64,000 nt of DNA from Hyphomicrobiales bacterium (GTDB lineage: Bacteria; Pseudomonadota; Alphaproteobacteria; Rhizobiales; Rhizobiaceae): assembly GCA_900473795.1 (NCBI GenBank), contig UCMT01000014.1:1-64000 (forward strand). Direction: 5' to 3'. A model generated the notes under the pieces. That model saw only the letters and a program-made list of their open reading frames with translations, had not been told where the DNA came from and searched no databases. A program made the translations under genes and the position numbers. Position 1 is the stretch's first letter. Every line of letters starts with the position of its first letter. Positions 26,187 through 38,142 of this stretch are shown here, piece by piece.

Positions 26187-27017
26187 TTACTTGTAGACCG
26201 CGGGCTCGACCGGCGGATCATAGACAGGGTCGCAATTTTCGCCGAACGCGTAACGCAGGCCTGCACGGCCTTCATGCAGATGGAACCCCTCGTCCGAACC
26301 CGGGCCGCCGTTCGACGCAAAGCCGAACATGTCGCCACCGAGAACGCGGCGGTAGCGATAGCCGACATCTGCCTTCAGGTTGCAGGTGAGGTCGAAGGCG
26401 CCACCGATCATCAGCGCATAGGTGAAGCGCCACGGATCCTTGCCTTCATGCTCGACCGTAGGGTCGCAATTGGTCGGATCCGTCGTATCGCAGCTGGTGT
26501 TGCGCAGGTTGCTCCAGTTGACCCTCGTGCCGCCGAGACCGCCACCGGCATAGGCCGTGAACGAGCCGTAGCTCCAGAAATCGACATAAGCGTTCGCCAT
26601 CAGGCTCCAGGCCGACATCGATGAAACGTCCGACGAAACGCAGGAGACAGCCACGCCACACGAACCGGACGTGGAACCGTGGAAATCGGACTTGCCGAGA
26701 TAGTCCAGCGTCACGTCCGTGCGCAGATATTGGTTCATCTGATAGCCAACACCGACGCCGAGCAGGTAGGAGTTGTCGACTTCTGCGGAATCGAAATCGC
26801 GCACGTTGCCGTTGGAACCCTGGAAATAGTGCGCACCGCGCAGATTTTTGTTCGAGAAGCCCGCATCACCACGCAGATACCAGCCGCTGGCCGCGGCCAC
26901 GTCTACCGGCTGCTGATACGGCTCCCGCGCGTCTACCGGCTCCTGATAGGGTTCTTGCGCGAGTACCGGCGTACTGCCGAGCAGAACTGCAACAACGCCA
27001 CTCCAAATCCTCTTCAT
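26187..27017 (-). CDS. outer-membrane beta-barrel protein with proline-rich N-terminal repeat
   Basis: 276 residues. The signal peptide ends PVLAQ at about 20. It is followed by two near-identical units, EPYQEPVDA and EPYQQPVDV, a short periplasmic tether. The barrel begins GWYLRGDAGFSNKNLRG and contains YLLGVGVGYQMNQYLRTDVT and LKADVGYRYRRVLGGDMFGF. Its end is AGLRYAFGENCDPVYDPPVEPAVYK, longer than in the paralogue and lacking a terminal aromatic beta-signal at the very end. GGAGTGGAG precedes ATG 27017. It is a separate unit with its own terminator. Confidence 0.86.
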   Translation of the reverse strand: MKRIWSGVVAVLLGSTPVLAQEPYQEPVDAREPYQQPVDVAAASGWYLRGDAGFSNKNLRGAHYFQGSNGNVRDFDSAEVDNSYLLGVGVGYQMNQYLRTDVTLDYLGKSDFHGSTSGSCGVAVSCVSSDVSSMSAWSLMANAYVDFWSYGSFTAYAGGGLGGTRVNWSNLRNTSCDTTDPTNCDPTVEHEGKDPWRFTYALMIGGAFDLTCNLKADVGYRYRRVLGGDMFGFASNGGPGSDEGFHLHEGRAGLRYAFGENCDPVYDPPVEPAVYK

Positions 27018-27193
27018 GGCTCCACTCCAATACTTTTGTTGTTTGGTCAGCCAAGAGAGAGGCCTCCAATACACAGTGTCGAAGCGGATCATGAATAAGA
27101 AAGGTTAAGGTCCAATTAACTACAAAAATTTACCGTAACTATTAATGGGTTTGCTTGAAAACAAAGCAACGCCCGATGTTTTCCTAGCAATAG

Positions 27194-27223
27194 CTAAAAA
27201 AAGACCGGGCATAACCCGGCCTT
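27194..27223 (-). terminator. terminator after glmM
   Basis: GGCCGGG, loop, CCCGGTC on the minus strand (27221-27203) followed by seven T. It lies 25 nt past the glmM stop. Confidence 0.85.
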
Positions 27224-27248
27224 CCCTGAGTCTCGAACGCAATGCGTT

Positions 27249-28601
27249 TCAGGCGACGTTGCGAACGGCGCTGATGACACTGATCAGTTCGTCGACGATC
27301 CGTTCGACCTGCTCCCGATCGTCGCCTTCCGCCATGACGCGGATCAGCGGTTCGGTGCCGGACGGGCGGATCAGCAAGCGGCCGTTCTTGGCAAGTTCGG
27401 CCTCCGCGTCGGCGATTGCCTGACGGACGGTGACGTTTTCGAGCGACATGCCGGACGAAACCCGGACGTTCTTCAGAACCTGCGGTACCGGGTCGAAACG
27501 GTGGCACACTTCGCTGACCGACTTTCCCTGGCGCTTGACGCAGGCGAGAATCTGCAGCGCCGCGACAAGCCCATCGCCGGTCGTGCCGAAGTCCGAGAGG
27601 ACGATATGGCCGGATTGCTCGCCGCCGACATTGAAGCCGTGCTGGCGCATGTGCTCGACGACGTACCGGTCTCCGACCTTGGTGCGATGCAGGTTGAGAC
27701 TGCGTCCCTGGAGGTAGCGCTCAAGGCCAAGATTGGACATCACGGTCGCAACGATGCCATCGCCGTTGAGCATGCCTTCGGCGGCCCAGCTGTCGGCGAT
27801 GACCGCCATCAACTGGTCGCCGTCGACGATCTTGCCATGTTCATCGACGATCAGCACGCGGTCGGCGTCGCCATCGAGCGCGATGCCGATATCGGCGCGC
27901 ACCTCATGCACCTTTTTCTGCAGTGCCTCCGGATGGGTCGATCCGCAGTCAAGGTTGATATTGATGCCGTTCGGCTCGTTGCCTATCGTCACGACGTCCG
28001 CGCCGAGCTCCCACAGCGCAAGCGGCGCGACCTTGTAGGCGGCACCATTGGCGCAATCGATCGCGACCCTCAGGCCCTGGAGCGTCACGTCGCGCGGCAA
28101 TGTGCGCTTGGCGTGTTCGATATAACGATAGATGTCGCCTTCGACGCGCTTGGCCCTGCCGATTTCCTGCGACTTGGCGAGCTGCGCCGTCATATCCTTT
28201 TCGAGCAGTTCCTCGATCTGGCCTTCCATCTCGTCGGACAGCTTGTAGCCATCCGGGCCGAATAGCTTGATGCCGTTGTCTTCGAAGGGATTGTGCGAGG
28301 CGGAGATCATCACGCCGATATCGGCGCGCAGCGAGCGCGTCAGCATCGCGACGCCGGGGGTCGGTATAGGTCCCAGCAGGAAGACATCGAGACCTGCGGC
28401 GGTGAAACCGGCCACCAGGGCATTTTCCAGCATATAGCCCGAAAGACGCGTATCCTTGCCGATCACCACCCGGTGCCGATGCGCGCCATTGCGAAAGATC
28501 GTACCGACGGCAACGCCGACGCGCATGGCGAGATCCGGCGTCATCGGGAACAGGTTCGACTGTCCGCGGATACCATCCGTCCCAAAATATTTGCGCTTCA
28601 T
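27249..28601 (-). CDS. glmM: phosphoglucosamine mutase GlmM
   Basis: 450 residues. It converts glucosamine-6-phosphate to glucosamine-1-phosphate for peptidoglycan and LPS. The catalytic phosphoserine is S102 in [13 protein letters not shown]. The metal-binding loop is [15 protein letters not shown] and the sugar-phosphate site is [17 protein letters not shown] 28601 follows TTGGAG; a longer in-frame extension to 28694 lacks family support. It lies downstream of ftsH, as in other bacteria, separated by a terminator and 292 nt. Confidence 0.96.
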   Translation of the reverse strand: MKRKYFGTDGIRGQSNLFPMTPDLAMRVGVAVGTIFRNGAHRHRVVIGKDTRLSGYMLENALVAGFTAAGLDVFLLGPIPTPGVAMLTRSLRADIGVMISASHNPFEDNGIKLFGPDGYKLSDEMEGQIEELLEKDMTAQLAKSQEIGRAKRVEGDIYRYIEHAKRTLPRDVTLQGLRVAIDCANGAAYKVAPLALWELGADVVTIGNEPNGININLDCGSTHPEALQKKVHEVRADIGIALDGDADRVLIVDEHGKIVDGDQLMAVIADSWAAEGMLNGDGIVATVMSNLGLERYLQGRSLNLHRTKVGDRYVVEHMRQHGFNVGGEQSGHIVLSDFGTTGDGLVAALQILACVKRQGKSVSEVCHRFDPVPQVLKNVRVSSGMSLENVTVRQAIADAEAELAKNGRLLIRPSGTEPLIRVMAEGDDREQVERIVDELISVISAVRNVA

Positions 28602-28831
28602 AAAAACTCCAATTCTTGTCAAAGGCGCCGGCGCAACGTCAGTCACAGGCCCGCCAGGGAGCCGCTTTTCCGCAACACCGGCCTTCCGGATCACATTGCA
28701 GACGCTCAGGCGTCAATCTGCGATCACGCGGAAAACTGCGCATGGGTATTTTATTGCCATAAAACCTTCGCAACAACATCCCGTGGTATCATCAGAATTC
28801 ATTACAGCGCGTTACCAAATTATTCAGGACA

Positions 28832-28866
28832 AAGAAAAACCGCCGCATCTTTCGGCGCGGCGGTTT
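28832..28866 (-). terminator. terminator after ftsH
   Basis: AAACCGCCGC (28866-28857) and GCGGCGGTTT (28846-28837) on the minus strand, then a T run. Confidence 0.85.
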
Positions 28867-28893
28867 TAGTTCGCATTTGTACTCGGTGTAAGC

Positions 28894-30837
<1,944 letters not shown>

Positions 30838-30936
30838 CGAACTCCCCGGAACCTGTCGCAACCCTCAATGATTTGTGGCTGCATTGTTATGTCTAACATA
30901 GGGTTGCGCGACCGGCTTGCCAAGGTAAACTCAGGT

Positions 30937-32298
30937 TCAACCTGTCTTTTCCGTCAAAACATCGTGAACCGGAGGAGCAAGATACCGGTCACGGCCAACG
31001 AGCGCAGCGATGCTATTGGCCATCATCAGGTCGAAACGCGGCAAAAAGGTGTCGTACAGGCCGATACTGATTTCGACCAAGGGCTTGTACGACAAGGCGC
31101 CTTGGCCCGCCGCAGAGACGACCGGGACGGATTTGGCCGCGCGCTTGACGATCGCCTCCGGGAGACCTGCGGCAATCGGTCTCGCCGCAAGTTCCCTGGT
31201 ATCGACACCACCGGCGACCACCAACGGCTCTTGCCCGATATTCGAAACAATGAAACGGCCGTCCCAGACCGCTTTCTGGCGAGGCCGAATAACGATTTCC
31301 GGCAAATTCCTTGCCTCGCGATAGAGATACAGACCTGAACGGCGGCGGTCGAAGACCACCCGCCCGGCCGTCATTCGGCCGTCCCGTCCCTCGGCCAGGA
31401 ACGCGGCAAGCCGCGCCGCCGTCTCGCGCCCCGGCAGATGACGCCTGCCGCCGAGGACTGCGGTGAGCGACAGGATTGCCCGACGACAATCCGGGTCTGA
31501 CATATTTCCGCCAAGCGCCGGATCGATCCGTGCGGCAAGCCGCTCGAAGACAGCGACATGCCGCTCCAGCAGATCGGCGACGCGTGCGCTGGAGCGACGC
31601 CGCGCTTCGGCCGCCGCCGTGAAGTGATCAGTGGTCGAGCGAGCGTCATCGTGGAGCGCCTGGCGAACCCGGACCCGCTCGAAGCGAGGATTGGCGTTGC
31701 TCGGATCATCAAACCAGTCTTCGCCCCGCAGCGCGAGGTAACCGCGAATATCGGCCCGACGCTGCTTTAGAAAAGGCCGTAACACCCAGAAGCGACGGTC
31801 GACAAGCATTGCATCCGCCATGCCGGCCAAGCCTAGCGCATCTGGCTGTGAGCGGCTTTGCCGCATGGCAACGGTTTCAACCTGGTCTTCGGCGGTATGC
31901 GCGGTCACGATACATTGCGCGCCCACCTCCTCCGCTGCATCAGCCAGCAAGACGTACCGAGCCTCGCGCGCTGCAGCCTGCAGGCCGGTCGCCGGTTTTT
32001 CGCCCAGCCACCGGCGCGTGAAATGAGGGATTTTTCTGCCCGCGCAAAACTGCGCGACGGCATGCGCTTCGCTGGCGGATTCCGGACGCAAGCCATGGTC
32101 GACGGTGCAGGCAGACAGGGAAAATGCGGAAAAGCCGCCGCGCGCGATCGCCTCGTGCAGCGCAAGCAGCAAACCCTTCGAATCGCTGCCGCCGGAAACG
32201 GCGGCGAGGATCATGCCGGGCGTCTTGAACGTCGAAAGAAATTGTCTGGCCGCTTCGACGACGGCGAGCGGCGCAACGCCATCTGCCTCAGCAGGCAA
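30937..32298 (-). CDS. tilS: tRNA(Ile)-lysidine synthetase TilS
   Basis: 453 residues. An N-type ATP pyrophosphatase with P-loop SGGSDS at 35-40, the substrate region CTVDHGLRPES and TAHTAEDQVETVAMR. It attaches lysine to C34 of tRNA-Ile2 (CAU), changing decoding to AUA. The family motif DDPSNANPRFERVRVRQ is present. Its start overlaps the cpoB stop by 11 bp, implying translational coupling. The pal-cpoB-tilS-ftsH order is usual in Rhizobiales. Confidence 0.93.
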   Translation of the reverse strand: MPAEADGVAPLAVVEAARQFLSTFKTPGMILAAVSGGSDSKGLLLALHEAIARGGFSAFSLSACTVDHGLRPESASEAHAVAQFCAGRKIPHFTRRWLGEKPATGLQAAAREARYVLLADAAEEVGAQCIVTAHTAEDQVETVAMRQSRSQPDALGLAGMADAMLVDRRFWVLRPFLKQRRADIRGYLALRGEDWFDDPSNANPRFERVRVRQALHDDARSTTDHFTAAAEARRRSSARVADLLERHVAVFERLAARIDPALGGNMSDPDCRRAILSLTAVLGGRRHLPGRETAARLAAFLAEGRDGRMTAGRVVFDRRRSGLYLYREARNLPEIVIRPRQKAVWDGRFIVSNIGQEPLVVAGGVDTRELAARPIAAGLPEAIVKRAAKSVPVVSAAGQGALSYKPLVEISIGLYDTFLPRFDLMMANSIAALVGRDRYLAPPVHDVLTEKTG

Positions 32299-33277
32299 GG
32301 CGGCTCTGTTCGCTGGTAACCTTGGCCTTCACTGCCTGGGACGCCTTGGGATAGCGCTTGTTGACCTCGCGCAGCGTCGCGCAGGCTGTATCCTTGTTGT
32401 CGAGGGCTGCAAGCGACATGCCGAGCTTCAACAGCATTTCCGGTGCCTTCGGCGACTTGCCGTAAGTCTGGTGCGCATTCAGGAAGGTCTTGGCCGCGTC
32501 GTTGAATTTGCCCTGCGAATATTGCGCCTCGCCCATCCAGAAGCTGGCATCGGCGGCTTTTTCGCCGTTCGGGAAGACGTCCAGATAATCGCGGAATTCG
32601 TTTTCGGCCTGGCTGTAGTCGCCGGTCAGGACGTGGCCGTAGGCGGACTGGTAGAGATCGCCGGGATTGTCGAGCGCTGCCGTCTGCTGCTGGCTGTCGG
32701 GCGTCTGGTTGATGCCCTGATCGACGCCTGGAAGCGGGGCTTCGAGGTTGGTCGCGTTTCGATTTGCCCCGACGGGATTGCCGTTCTGATCGAATTCGAT
32801 CTGGCCGAGCGTCGTGGGTGGAGCCCCGACATTGCCGTTCGAAGACGTATCCGATCCCAAACCTGCGTTGGGATCGGTTGCCGCTGCCTGATCATCCGTT
32901 GCCGGCACGCCGGTGGATGCAGTGTCGTCTGTCGCCGGCGTTTCCGCCTGGCTTTTCTTGGTCGAGCCCGACTTGCCGCTTTCCAGATCCTGGAAACGGA
33001 ACTCGTTGTCTTCCTGGAACTTGCGGATCTGTTCCTGCATCTGCAGGAGCTGGAAGCTCATTTCCTCGATACGCCCGTTGAGCGAGCGGATCTGTTCCTC
33101 GAGCTGCCCGATGCGTCCAACTTCGCTGGACTGCACTTTGAGCAGCGGCGCCGGCGACTGGGTCTCGCCGTGAATTGCGCGGTTAAACAGCGCAGAAAGC
33201 GGCATGGCGGTGACTGTCTGGCCAAAGCCCGCAAAGGCGGTCAGGCCGATCATTCCCGCCACGACAAAATGTTTCAT
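32288..33277 (-). CDS. cpoB: Tol-Pal system cell-division coordinator CpoB (YbgF)
   Basis: 329 residues. The signal peptide is at the N terminus (MKHFVVAGMIGLTAFAGFGQ). A coiled-coil trimerisation segment lies at about 50-95 (VGRIGQLEEQIRSLNGRIEE). A low-complexity linker follows, then three TPR-like repeats from about 205 (GDLYQSAYGHVLTGDYSQAE). CpoB links outer-membrane constriction by Tol-Pal to peptidoglycan synthesis in the periplasm. ATG 33277 is the start at the signal peptide. pal lies upstream, but an opposite-strand hydrolase gene intervenes. Confidence 0.92.
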   Translation of the reverse strand: MKHFVVAGMIGLTAFAGFGQTVTAMPLSALFNRAIHGETQSPAPLLKVQSSEVGRIGQLEEQIRSLNGRIEEMSFQLLQMQEQIRKFQEDNEFRFQDLESGKSGSTKKSQAETPATDDTASTGVPATDDQAAATDPNAGLGSDTSSNGNVGAPPTTLGQIEFDQNGNPVGANRNATNLEAPLPGVDQGINQTPDSQQQTAALDNPGDLYQSAYGHVLTGDYSQAENEFRDYLDVFPNGEKAADASFWMGEAQYSQGKFNDAAKTFLNAHQTYGKSPKAPEMLLKLGMSLAALDNKDTACATLREVNKRYPKASQAVKAKVTSEQSRLAC

Positions 33278-33599
33278 GTCATGTGTCCCGTTTGAATATT
33301 CCACTCTCGTCCGCAGCCGGTGCAAATCAGGCTTTCTGACGATTGCCGCACAGTTTTCCAATTGGCCTCAAAAAGCAACGGAGTTCGGTGAAAGTGTGAC
33401 AAAAAAGAAAGGGCGGCTCGAATGGCCGGCCTTTTCGCTGCGCGTTGGCCCCAACCGCCGCAACGCGCAAAATCCCCTTGCCAAAGCTGATAACTAAATT
33501 CATTATGCAACCGGTTTTATTTTGCAATCACATGGATGTCATTGCGGCGCCGGCATTGCAGACCCAGACAACGATGCTTGTGTAAGAGGAGGACGAGAT
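33278..33599. other. divergent intergenic region, cpoB / hydrolase
   Basis: 322 nt with no gene. An 8-bp inverted repeat GCGCGTTG (33440-33447) and CAACGCGC (33461-33468) is present, without a T run. The promoter for cpoB-tilS-ftsH must lie here, because the hydrolase insertion separates this group from pal. Confidence 0.45.
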
Positions 33600-34442
33600 A
33601 TGGCAGATTTGACGATCAGGCGCGGCGAAGTGGAGCTTGCTACGGAGACATTCGGCAGTCCGTCCGACCCGGCGCTGCTGCTGATCATGGGGGCAATGGC
33701 TTCGATGCTTTGGTGGCCGGAGGAGTTTTGCGAGCAGCTTGCAACTCGCGGCCACTACGTCATCCGCTACGACAATCGCGATACCGGGTTGTCTTCAACC
33801 TATCCGCCGGGCGAACCAGGCTATACGCTGGCGGACATGGCAGAGGATGCGGTGGCGATCCTCGACGGCTACGGCATAGAGACTGCCGACATCGTCGGCA
33901 TTTCAATGGGCGGATTCCTGGCCCAGCGCCTCGCCCTCGTCCATCCCGACCGCGTCAGGACGCTCACAGTGATGAGTTCGAGCCCTCTGGGGATCGACGG
34001 CCTGCCGCCGTTCACGGATGCCTATCGCGAACATGCAGCGACGGGCGAGGCAGTCGATTGGAGCGATCGTGCAGGCATCATCGATTTCATGCTGCGTGAT
34101 GCACGCATGACAGCCAGCACCACCCATCCGCATGATCCAGCCGCCGCTCGTTTGTTGCTGGATCGCGATCTCGATCGCGCCCGCTCCTTTGCAAGCGCGA
34201 CCAACCATTTCATGGTCGCGGGCGGCGATGACGACCGCCTGGCCGCGGCCGACCTGCGGGTTCCTCTCCTCGTGATACACGGAACTTCAGACCCGATCTT
34301 TCCTATCGCCCATGGCGAGGCTCTCGCCAACGCCGGCAGGGGCGCGAAACTGCAACCCGTCGTGGGCGGTGGCCATGAACTGCACAGGAACGACTGGCCG
34401 CAAATCACAGGCGCGATCGCCGCGCACGTCGGAGCCCCGTGA
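33600..34442 (+). CDS. alpha/beta hydrolase
   Basis: 280 residues. The oxyanion region LLLIMGAMASMLWW leads into the fold. The nucleophile serine is in DIVGISMGGFLAQ, the acid aspartate in VIHGTSDPIFP and the histidine in GGGHELHRNDW. This is a complete catalytic triad of the epoxide-hydrolase/esterase/lactonase type; the substrate is unknown. GAGGAGG precedes ATG 33600. It is the only plus-strand gene between pal and cpoB, interrupting an otherwise conserved series. Confidence 0.9.
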   Translation: MADLTIRRGEVELATETFGSPSDPALLLIMGAMASMLWWPEEFCEQLATRGHYVIRYDNRDTGLSSTYPPGEPGYTLADMAEDAVAILDGYGIETADIVGISMGGFLAQRLALVHPDRVRTLTVMSSSPLGIDGLPPFTDAYREHAATGEAVDWSDRAGIIDFMLRDARMTASTTHPHDPAAARLLLDRDLDRARSFASATNHFMVAGGDDDRLAAADLRVPLLVIHGTSDPIFPIAHGEALANAGRGAKLQPVVGGGHELHRNDWPQITGAIAAHVGAP

Positions 34443-34445
34443 TGT

Positions 34446-34487
34446 GAAAAAAACGGGCCGCGTGAAGAACATTCACACGGCCCGTTC
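34446..34487 (-). terminator. terminator after pal
   Basis: On the minus strand AACGGGCCGTGTGAA pairs with TTCACGCGGCCCGTT with one mismatch, followed by seven T. It also ends 45 nt past the hydrolase stop, so it may serve both. Confidence 0.85.
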
Positions 34488-34530
34488 CAGATCTGAAGAA
34501 TTCTGCGGCCTTCACGCAGGCCGACAAATT

Positions 34531-35058
34531 TTACATGCCGGCGCCACCGAGAACCGTGACGGCGCGGCGGTTCTGCGACCAGCAGGAAATGTCGTCGCAG
34601 ACGGCGACCGGCTTTTCCTTGCCGTAGGAGATCGTCTTCACCTTGCCGGCCGGGATGCCGCGCGAAGCGAGGTAATCACGGGTCGCGGCAGCGCGGCGTG
34701 CACCGAGTGCAAGGTTGTATTCGCGGGTGCCGCGTTCGTCGGCGTGACCTTCGATCGTGATCGCATAGTTGGGGTAGCGCTGCAGCCACTGAGCCTGCTT
34801 GTCGAGTGTCGCCTGCGCGTCAGCACGGATCGAGGTGGAGTCCGTATCGAAGAAGATGCGGTCGCCGACATTGACCGTGAAGTCCTGCGCCGAGCCCGGC
34901 GTCGCCGCGTTCAGGCCGAGTTCGCCAGCGCTGTTCGGCAGATTGTTCTTCTTCGAGGCGCAGCCGGCAATGGCGAGCGTCATGAAGAGGGCAATCATGA
35001 CCGGATTGCGAGCGAGGGTTTGCATGCGGCCTTCGGCCTGGGCGTGAATGCGGCTCAT
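34531..35058 (-). CDS. pal: peptidoglycan-associated lipoprotein Pal
   Basis: 176 residues. A lipoprotein signal with lipobox AIAGC places lipidated C33 after a membrane-like segment. The OmpA-like peptidoglycan-binding domain (about 70-170) contains FFDTDSTSIRADAQATLDKQ and the diaminopimelate-binding motif GHADERGTREYNLALGARRA. It anchors the outer membrane to peptidoglycan and partners TolB. AAGGAG precedes ATG 35058. A 177-nt gap to tolB probably carries its own promoter. Confidence 0.95.
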   Translation of the reverse strand: MSRIHAQAEGRMQTLARNPVMIALFMTLAIAGCASKKNNLPNSAGELGLNAATPGSAQDFTVNVGDRIFFDTDSTSIRADAQATLDKQAQWLQRYPNYAITIEGHADERGTREYNLALGARRAAATRDYLASRGIPAGKVKTISYGKEKPVAVCDDISCWSQNRRAVTVLGGAGM

Positions 35059-35235
35059 GGGCCGGTCTCCTTGGATGTCTAAATTCAGGGTTGCCAGACT
35101 GTAACCGGAAGCGGTTAATCCACTTTCAACAGGTATGGTTAACAGAGTGTCAAAATATGCATGAAGGCTTGCTAGATCAGCCCTTTGCGGCAAGAAAGCG
35201 GCGGCTTGCCACTTTCCCGCCGCATCGCAGCAACG

Positions 35236-36540
35236 CTATTCGAGCAGCGGCGACCAGGCCGGATCGGATGCAAAGCCCTGGGTGGAGATCAGCTGCTCGT
35301 TGTAGCCGGTGAGGTCGATCGAGTAGAGCTGCGGGCCGCCGGCACCGGCGTTCTGGCGGAAGAACATCAGCACGCGGCCATTCGGGGCCCAGGTCGGGCC
35401 CTCATTATGAAAGCCCGTCGTCAGGATGCGTTCGCCCGAACCGTCCGGCTTCATCACGCCGATCGAGAACTTGCCGCCCGACTGCTTGGTAAAGGCGATC
35501 AGGTCGCCGCGCGGCGACCAGACCGGGGTCGAGTACGAGCCGTCACCGAAGGAGATGCGGTTCTGACCGCCGCCCGAGGCACCCATGACGTAAAGCTGCT
35601 GGCGGCCGCCGCGGTCACTTTCGAAGACGATCTGGCTGCCATCCGGCGAATAGGACGGCGAGGTGTCGATCGCCGCCGTCGAGGTCAGGCGCGTCGTCGT
35701 GCGCGAACGCAGGTCCATCGTATAGATGTTGGCGTTGCCTTCCTGCTGCAGGCTCATGATGACCCGCTGGCCATCCGGCGAGAAGCGCGGCGCAAAGGTC
35801 ATGCCGGGAAAGTTGCCGACGACTTCGCGCTGTCCGGTCTCGAGCTGCAGCAGATAGACACGCGGCTCGTTGCCCTCGAAGGACATGTAGGTGATTTCCT
35901 GCTTGTTCGGCGAGAAGCGCGGCGTCAGCACGATATCGTTGGAATTGGTGACCGCGCGGGCGTTGAAGCCGTCCTGGTCCATGATCGCCAGCTGCCGCTT
36001 GCGCGCTGTCTTCGGACCGCTTTCGGCGACATAGACGATGCGGGTGTCGAAATAACCCTTTTCGCCGGTGATCTGCTCATAGATCGCATCGGCGATGATA
36101 TGGGCGACCCGGCGCCAGTTTTCCGGCTGGGTGAAGAACTGCTGGCCCGTCATCTGCTGGCCGGCAAAACTGTCCCACAGGCGGAATTCGGCCTTCAGGC
36201 GGCCATCGCCTTCTTGCGTGACCCGGCCGGTGACGAGCGCCTGCGCATTGATGACCTTCCAGTCCTCGAAGCGCGGAGCGGCATCCGGATTGGAGATCTT
36301 CTCGATGAAGGCGGCCCGGTCGATCGGCGCAAACAGGCCCGAACGCTTGAGGTCGGCTGCGACCACGTCGGAAATCTTCTGCCCCAGCTCACCCTGCAGG
36401 AAATCACTGACAGCGATCGGCATGGGCTCGACATTGCCCTTGTTGATGTTCAGTTCGACGCGCGCGGAAACAGGCGAGGTCGACAATGTGACCACTGCCG
36501 CGAGTGCGACGAGAAAACGGAAAAGGTTGCGTTTCAGCAT
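35236..36540 (-). CDS. tolB: Tol-Pal periplasmic protein TolB
   Basis: 434 residues. Signal peptide to VSAR (about 27), an N-terminal domain with [13 protein letters not shown], then a six-bladed WD-like propeller with repeated blades such as [36 protein letters not shown] and [18 protein letters not shown]. TolB shuttles between Pal and TolA. The start is taken at [10 protein letters not shown]; an in-frame ATG at 36561 is possible. It lies 39 nt downstream of tolA. Confidence 0.95.
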   Translation of the reverse strand: MLKRNLFRFLVALAAVVTLSTSPVSARVELNINKGNVEPMPIAVSDFLQGELGQKISDVVAADLKRSGLFAPIDRAAFIEKISNPDAAPRFEDWKVINAQALVTGRVTQEGDGRLKAEFRLWDSFAGQQMTGQQFFTQPENWRRVAHIIADAIYEQITGEKGYFDTRIVYVAESGPKTARKRQLAIMDQDGFNARAVTNSNDIVLTPRFSPNKQEITYMSFEGNEPRVYLLQLETGQREVVGNFPGMTFAPRFSPDGQRVIMSLQQEGNANIYTMDLRSRTTTRLTSTAAIDTSPSYSPDGSQIVFESDRGGRQQLYVMGASGGGQNRISFGDGSYSTPVWSPRGDLIAFTKQSGGKFSIGVMKPDGSGERILTTGFHNEGPTWAPNGRVLMFFRQNAGAGGPQLYSIDLTGYNEQLISTQGFASDPAWSPLLE

Positions 36541-36579
36541 ATATCGAAGCCTTTCAGCCATTCATTCATTCATTTTATG

Positions 36580-37653
36580 TCACTGGATCGACATGGAGCT
36601 CGGGTCGAAATTGACGACCATCTCTCTCCATGAATCGTATTTGTCTGCCGGCAGGCCCTGGAAAGGCAGCGACTTCAGGATGGCGCGGCGCACGCTGCCG
36701 ATCATTGTCCGACGGGCCGCTTCCGAGCCACCCGTGGTCTCGACCTCGGGTTGGCCGACGATATTGCCCTGCGGGTCAAGCTCGAAGCTCACCTTCAGGA
36801 TCATGCCATCCAGGCCTTCGATGCCGGCAAAGGAGCTCCAGTTCTTCTGGATCTGCCCGCGCAATGCGTCCATCTCATTCTGAGAAAGCGTGTTGCCCGT
36901 CGTCTTGGACGCTCCGAAAGCCTTCTCGGTCTTGCCGCTCTTGGCACCGCCGTTGGTGGGATCGGTCTTGTTGAGAAGGGCCGCGACCTCGTCGGCGTTG
37001 AAGTCTGACTCGTTCTGGGACGAGGCCTTCTTCTTCTCTTTCTTGTTTTCTTCGTTCTTGCGGTCCGGCGTCTTCGCGGTCTGTGCCGGCTGCTCCACCT
37101 TGGGCTTGGCGACAGGCGTCGGCACCTTGTCGGGCAACGCTTCGGCATCCGGATTTTCCGCAGGCTTCTCTTCCGCCGGCTGCTCTTCAGGCTTTGGGTC
37201 CGGCTTTACCTCTTGCTTAGGCTCGGGAAGAGAAGCAACTTCCGTCGCAGGTTCGGAAGCCGGTTTTTCCTCGGTAATTTCCTTGCTGTCTTCCTTCACC
37301 GGATCGGGTGTCGGCAGAGCCTTCTCGGTCTTTTCCGGCGCGGCGGCAGATTCGTTATTACTCGGCTTGGCATCCGGCTTGGGCGGGGTCTTTATGTCGA
37401 CCTTGTTCTCGCCGACATTCTCCGCGTTTTCGACGGTATCCGGGCGCTTGGTCGGCGTGACAGACGGTATTTCGGCTTTGGGCGCTTCCTTGTCGCCTTG
37501 CTGCAGCTTGGTCAGTTCCTCAATCGGGACCATGTCGACAGGCATTGCCTCAACATCGGCGACCTCGAAATCTGCCGGACTGCCGAGCGAAACCAGCGCC
37601 CAGGTCAGCACCAGGGCGTGCAGCACAGCGGATGTGACGAGACTGGTCTTCAT
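36580..37653 (-). CDS. tolA: TolA, inner-membrane/periplasmic spanning protein
   Basis: 357 residues. One N-terminal membrane helix (SLVTSAVLHALVLTWALVSL) precedes a long Lys/Glu/Pro-rich periplasmic domain (50-250) and a TonB/TolA-like C-terminal domain (LRGQIQKNWSSFAGIEGLDG, VSFELDPQGNIVGQPEV). It transmits proton-motive energy from TolQR to TolB-Pal. The low sequence conservation is normal for TolA. It lies 9 nt after tolR. Confidence 0.9.
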   Translation of the reverse strand: MKTSLVTSAVLHALVLTWALVSLGSPADFEVADVEAMPVDMVPIEELTKLQQGDKEAPKAEIPSVTPTKRPDTVENAENVGENKVDIKTPPKPDAKPSNNESAAAPEKTEKALPTPDPVKEDSKEITEEKPASEPATEVASLPEPKQEVKPDPKPEEQPAEEKPAENPDAEALPDKVPTPVAKPKVEQPAQTAKTPDRKNEENKKEKKKASSQNESDFNADEVAALLNKTDPTNGGAKSGKTEKAFGASKTTGNTLSQNEMDALRGQIQKNWSSFAGIEGLDGMILKVSFELDPQGNIVGQPEVETTGGSEAARRTMIGSVRRAILKSLPFQGLPADKYDSWREMVVNFDPSSMSIQ

Positions 37654-37662
37654 CGCAGCGCT

Positions 37663-38115
37663 CTACTGGTCCTTCTTCGGCTGGGTCACGAGGCCGATGT
37701 TCTTGAAGCCGGCCTCCTGGATGCGCGACATGACGTCGGCGATCACGCCGTAGGGCGACGTCGCGTCGCCGCGCACGAAAATGCGCTCGCTATAGCCGGT
37801 CGTGGCGATCGCCTCGAGCTTGGCTGCGACTTCCTCGACCGGGATCGGCGTTTCCTGCAGGAAGACCTGGCCGTCACTCTTGACGGAGATGGTGATCGGC
37901 TGCGTTTCGGAATTGAGCGCCTTTGCCTGCGTTTCCGGCAGGTCGATCGGCACGCCGACCGTCATCATCGGGGCGGCGACCATGAAGATGATCAGCAGCA
38001 CCAGCATCACGTCCACGAAGGGCGTGACGTTGATTTCGCTCATGATGGCCTTGCCGCGGCCACGCCGGCGGCGTCCGCCGCCCGAGCCCTTCGATCCGCC
38101 TACTGCCATACCCAT
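37663..38115 (-). CDS. tolR: TolR, ExbD/TolR family
   Basis: 150 residues. A basic glycine/arginine-rich N terminus precedes [20 protein letters not shown], which contains the essential membrane aspartate of ExbD/TolR proteins. The periplasmic domain ends [15 protein letters not shown]. With TolQ it forms the proton-driven stator unit. It lies 27 nt after tolQ. Confidence 0.95.
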   Translation of the reverse strand: MGMAVGGSKGSGGGRRRRGRGKAIMSEINVTPFVDVMLVLLIIFMVAAPMMTVGVPIDLPETQAKALNSETQPITISVKSDGQVFLQETPIPVEEVAAKLEAIATTGYSERIFVRGDATSPYGVIADVMSRIQEAGFKNIGLVTQPKKDQ

Positions 38116-38142
38116 AGCAAATACTCCGTCTCTTAGGCCCGG

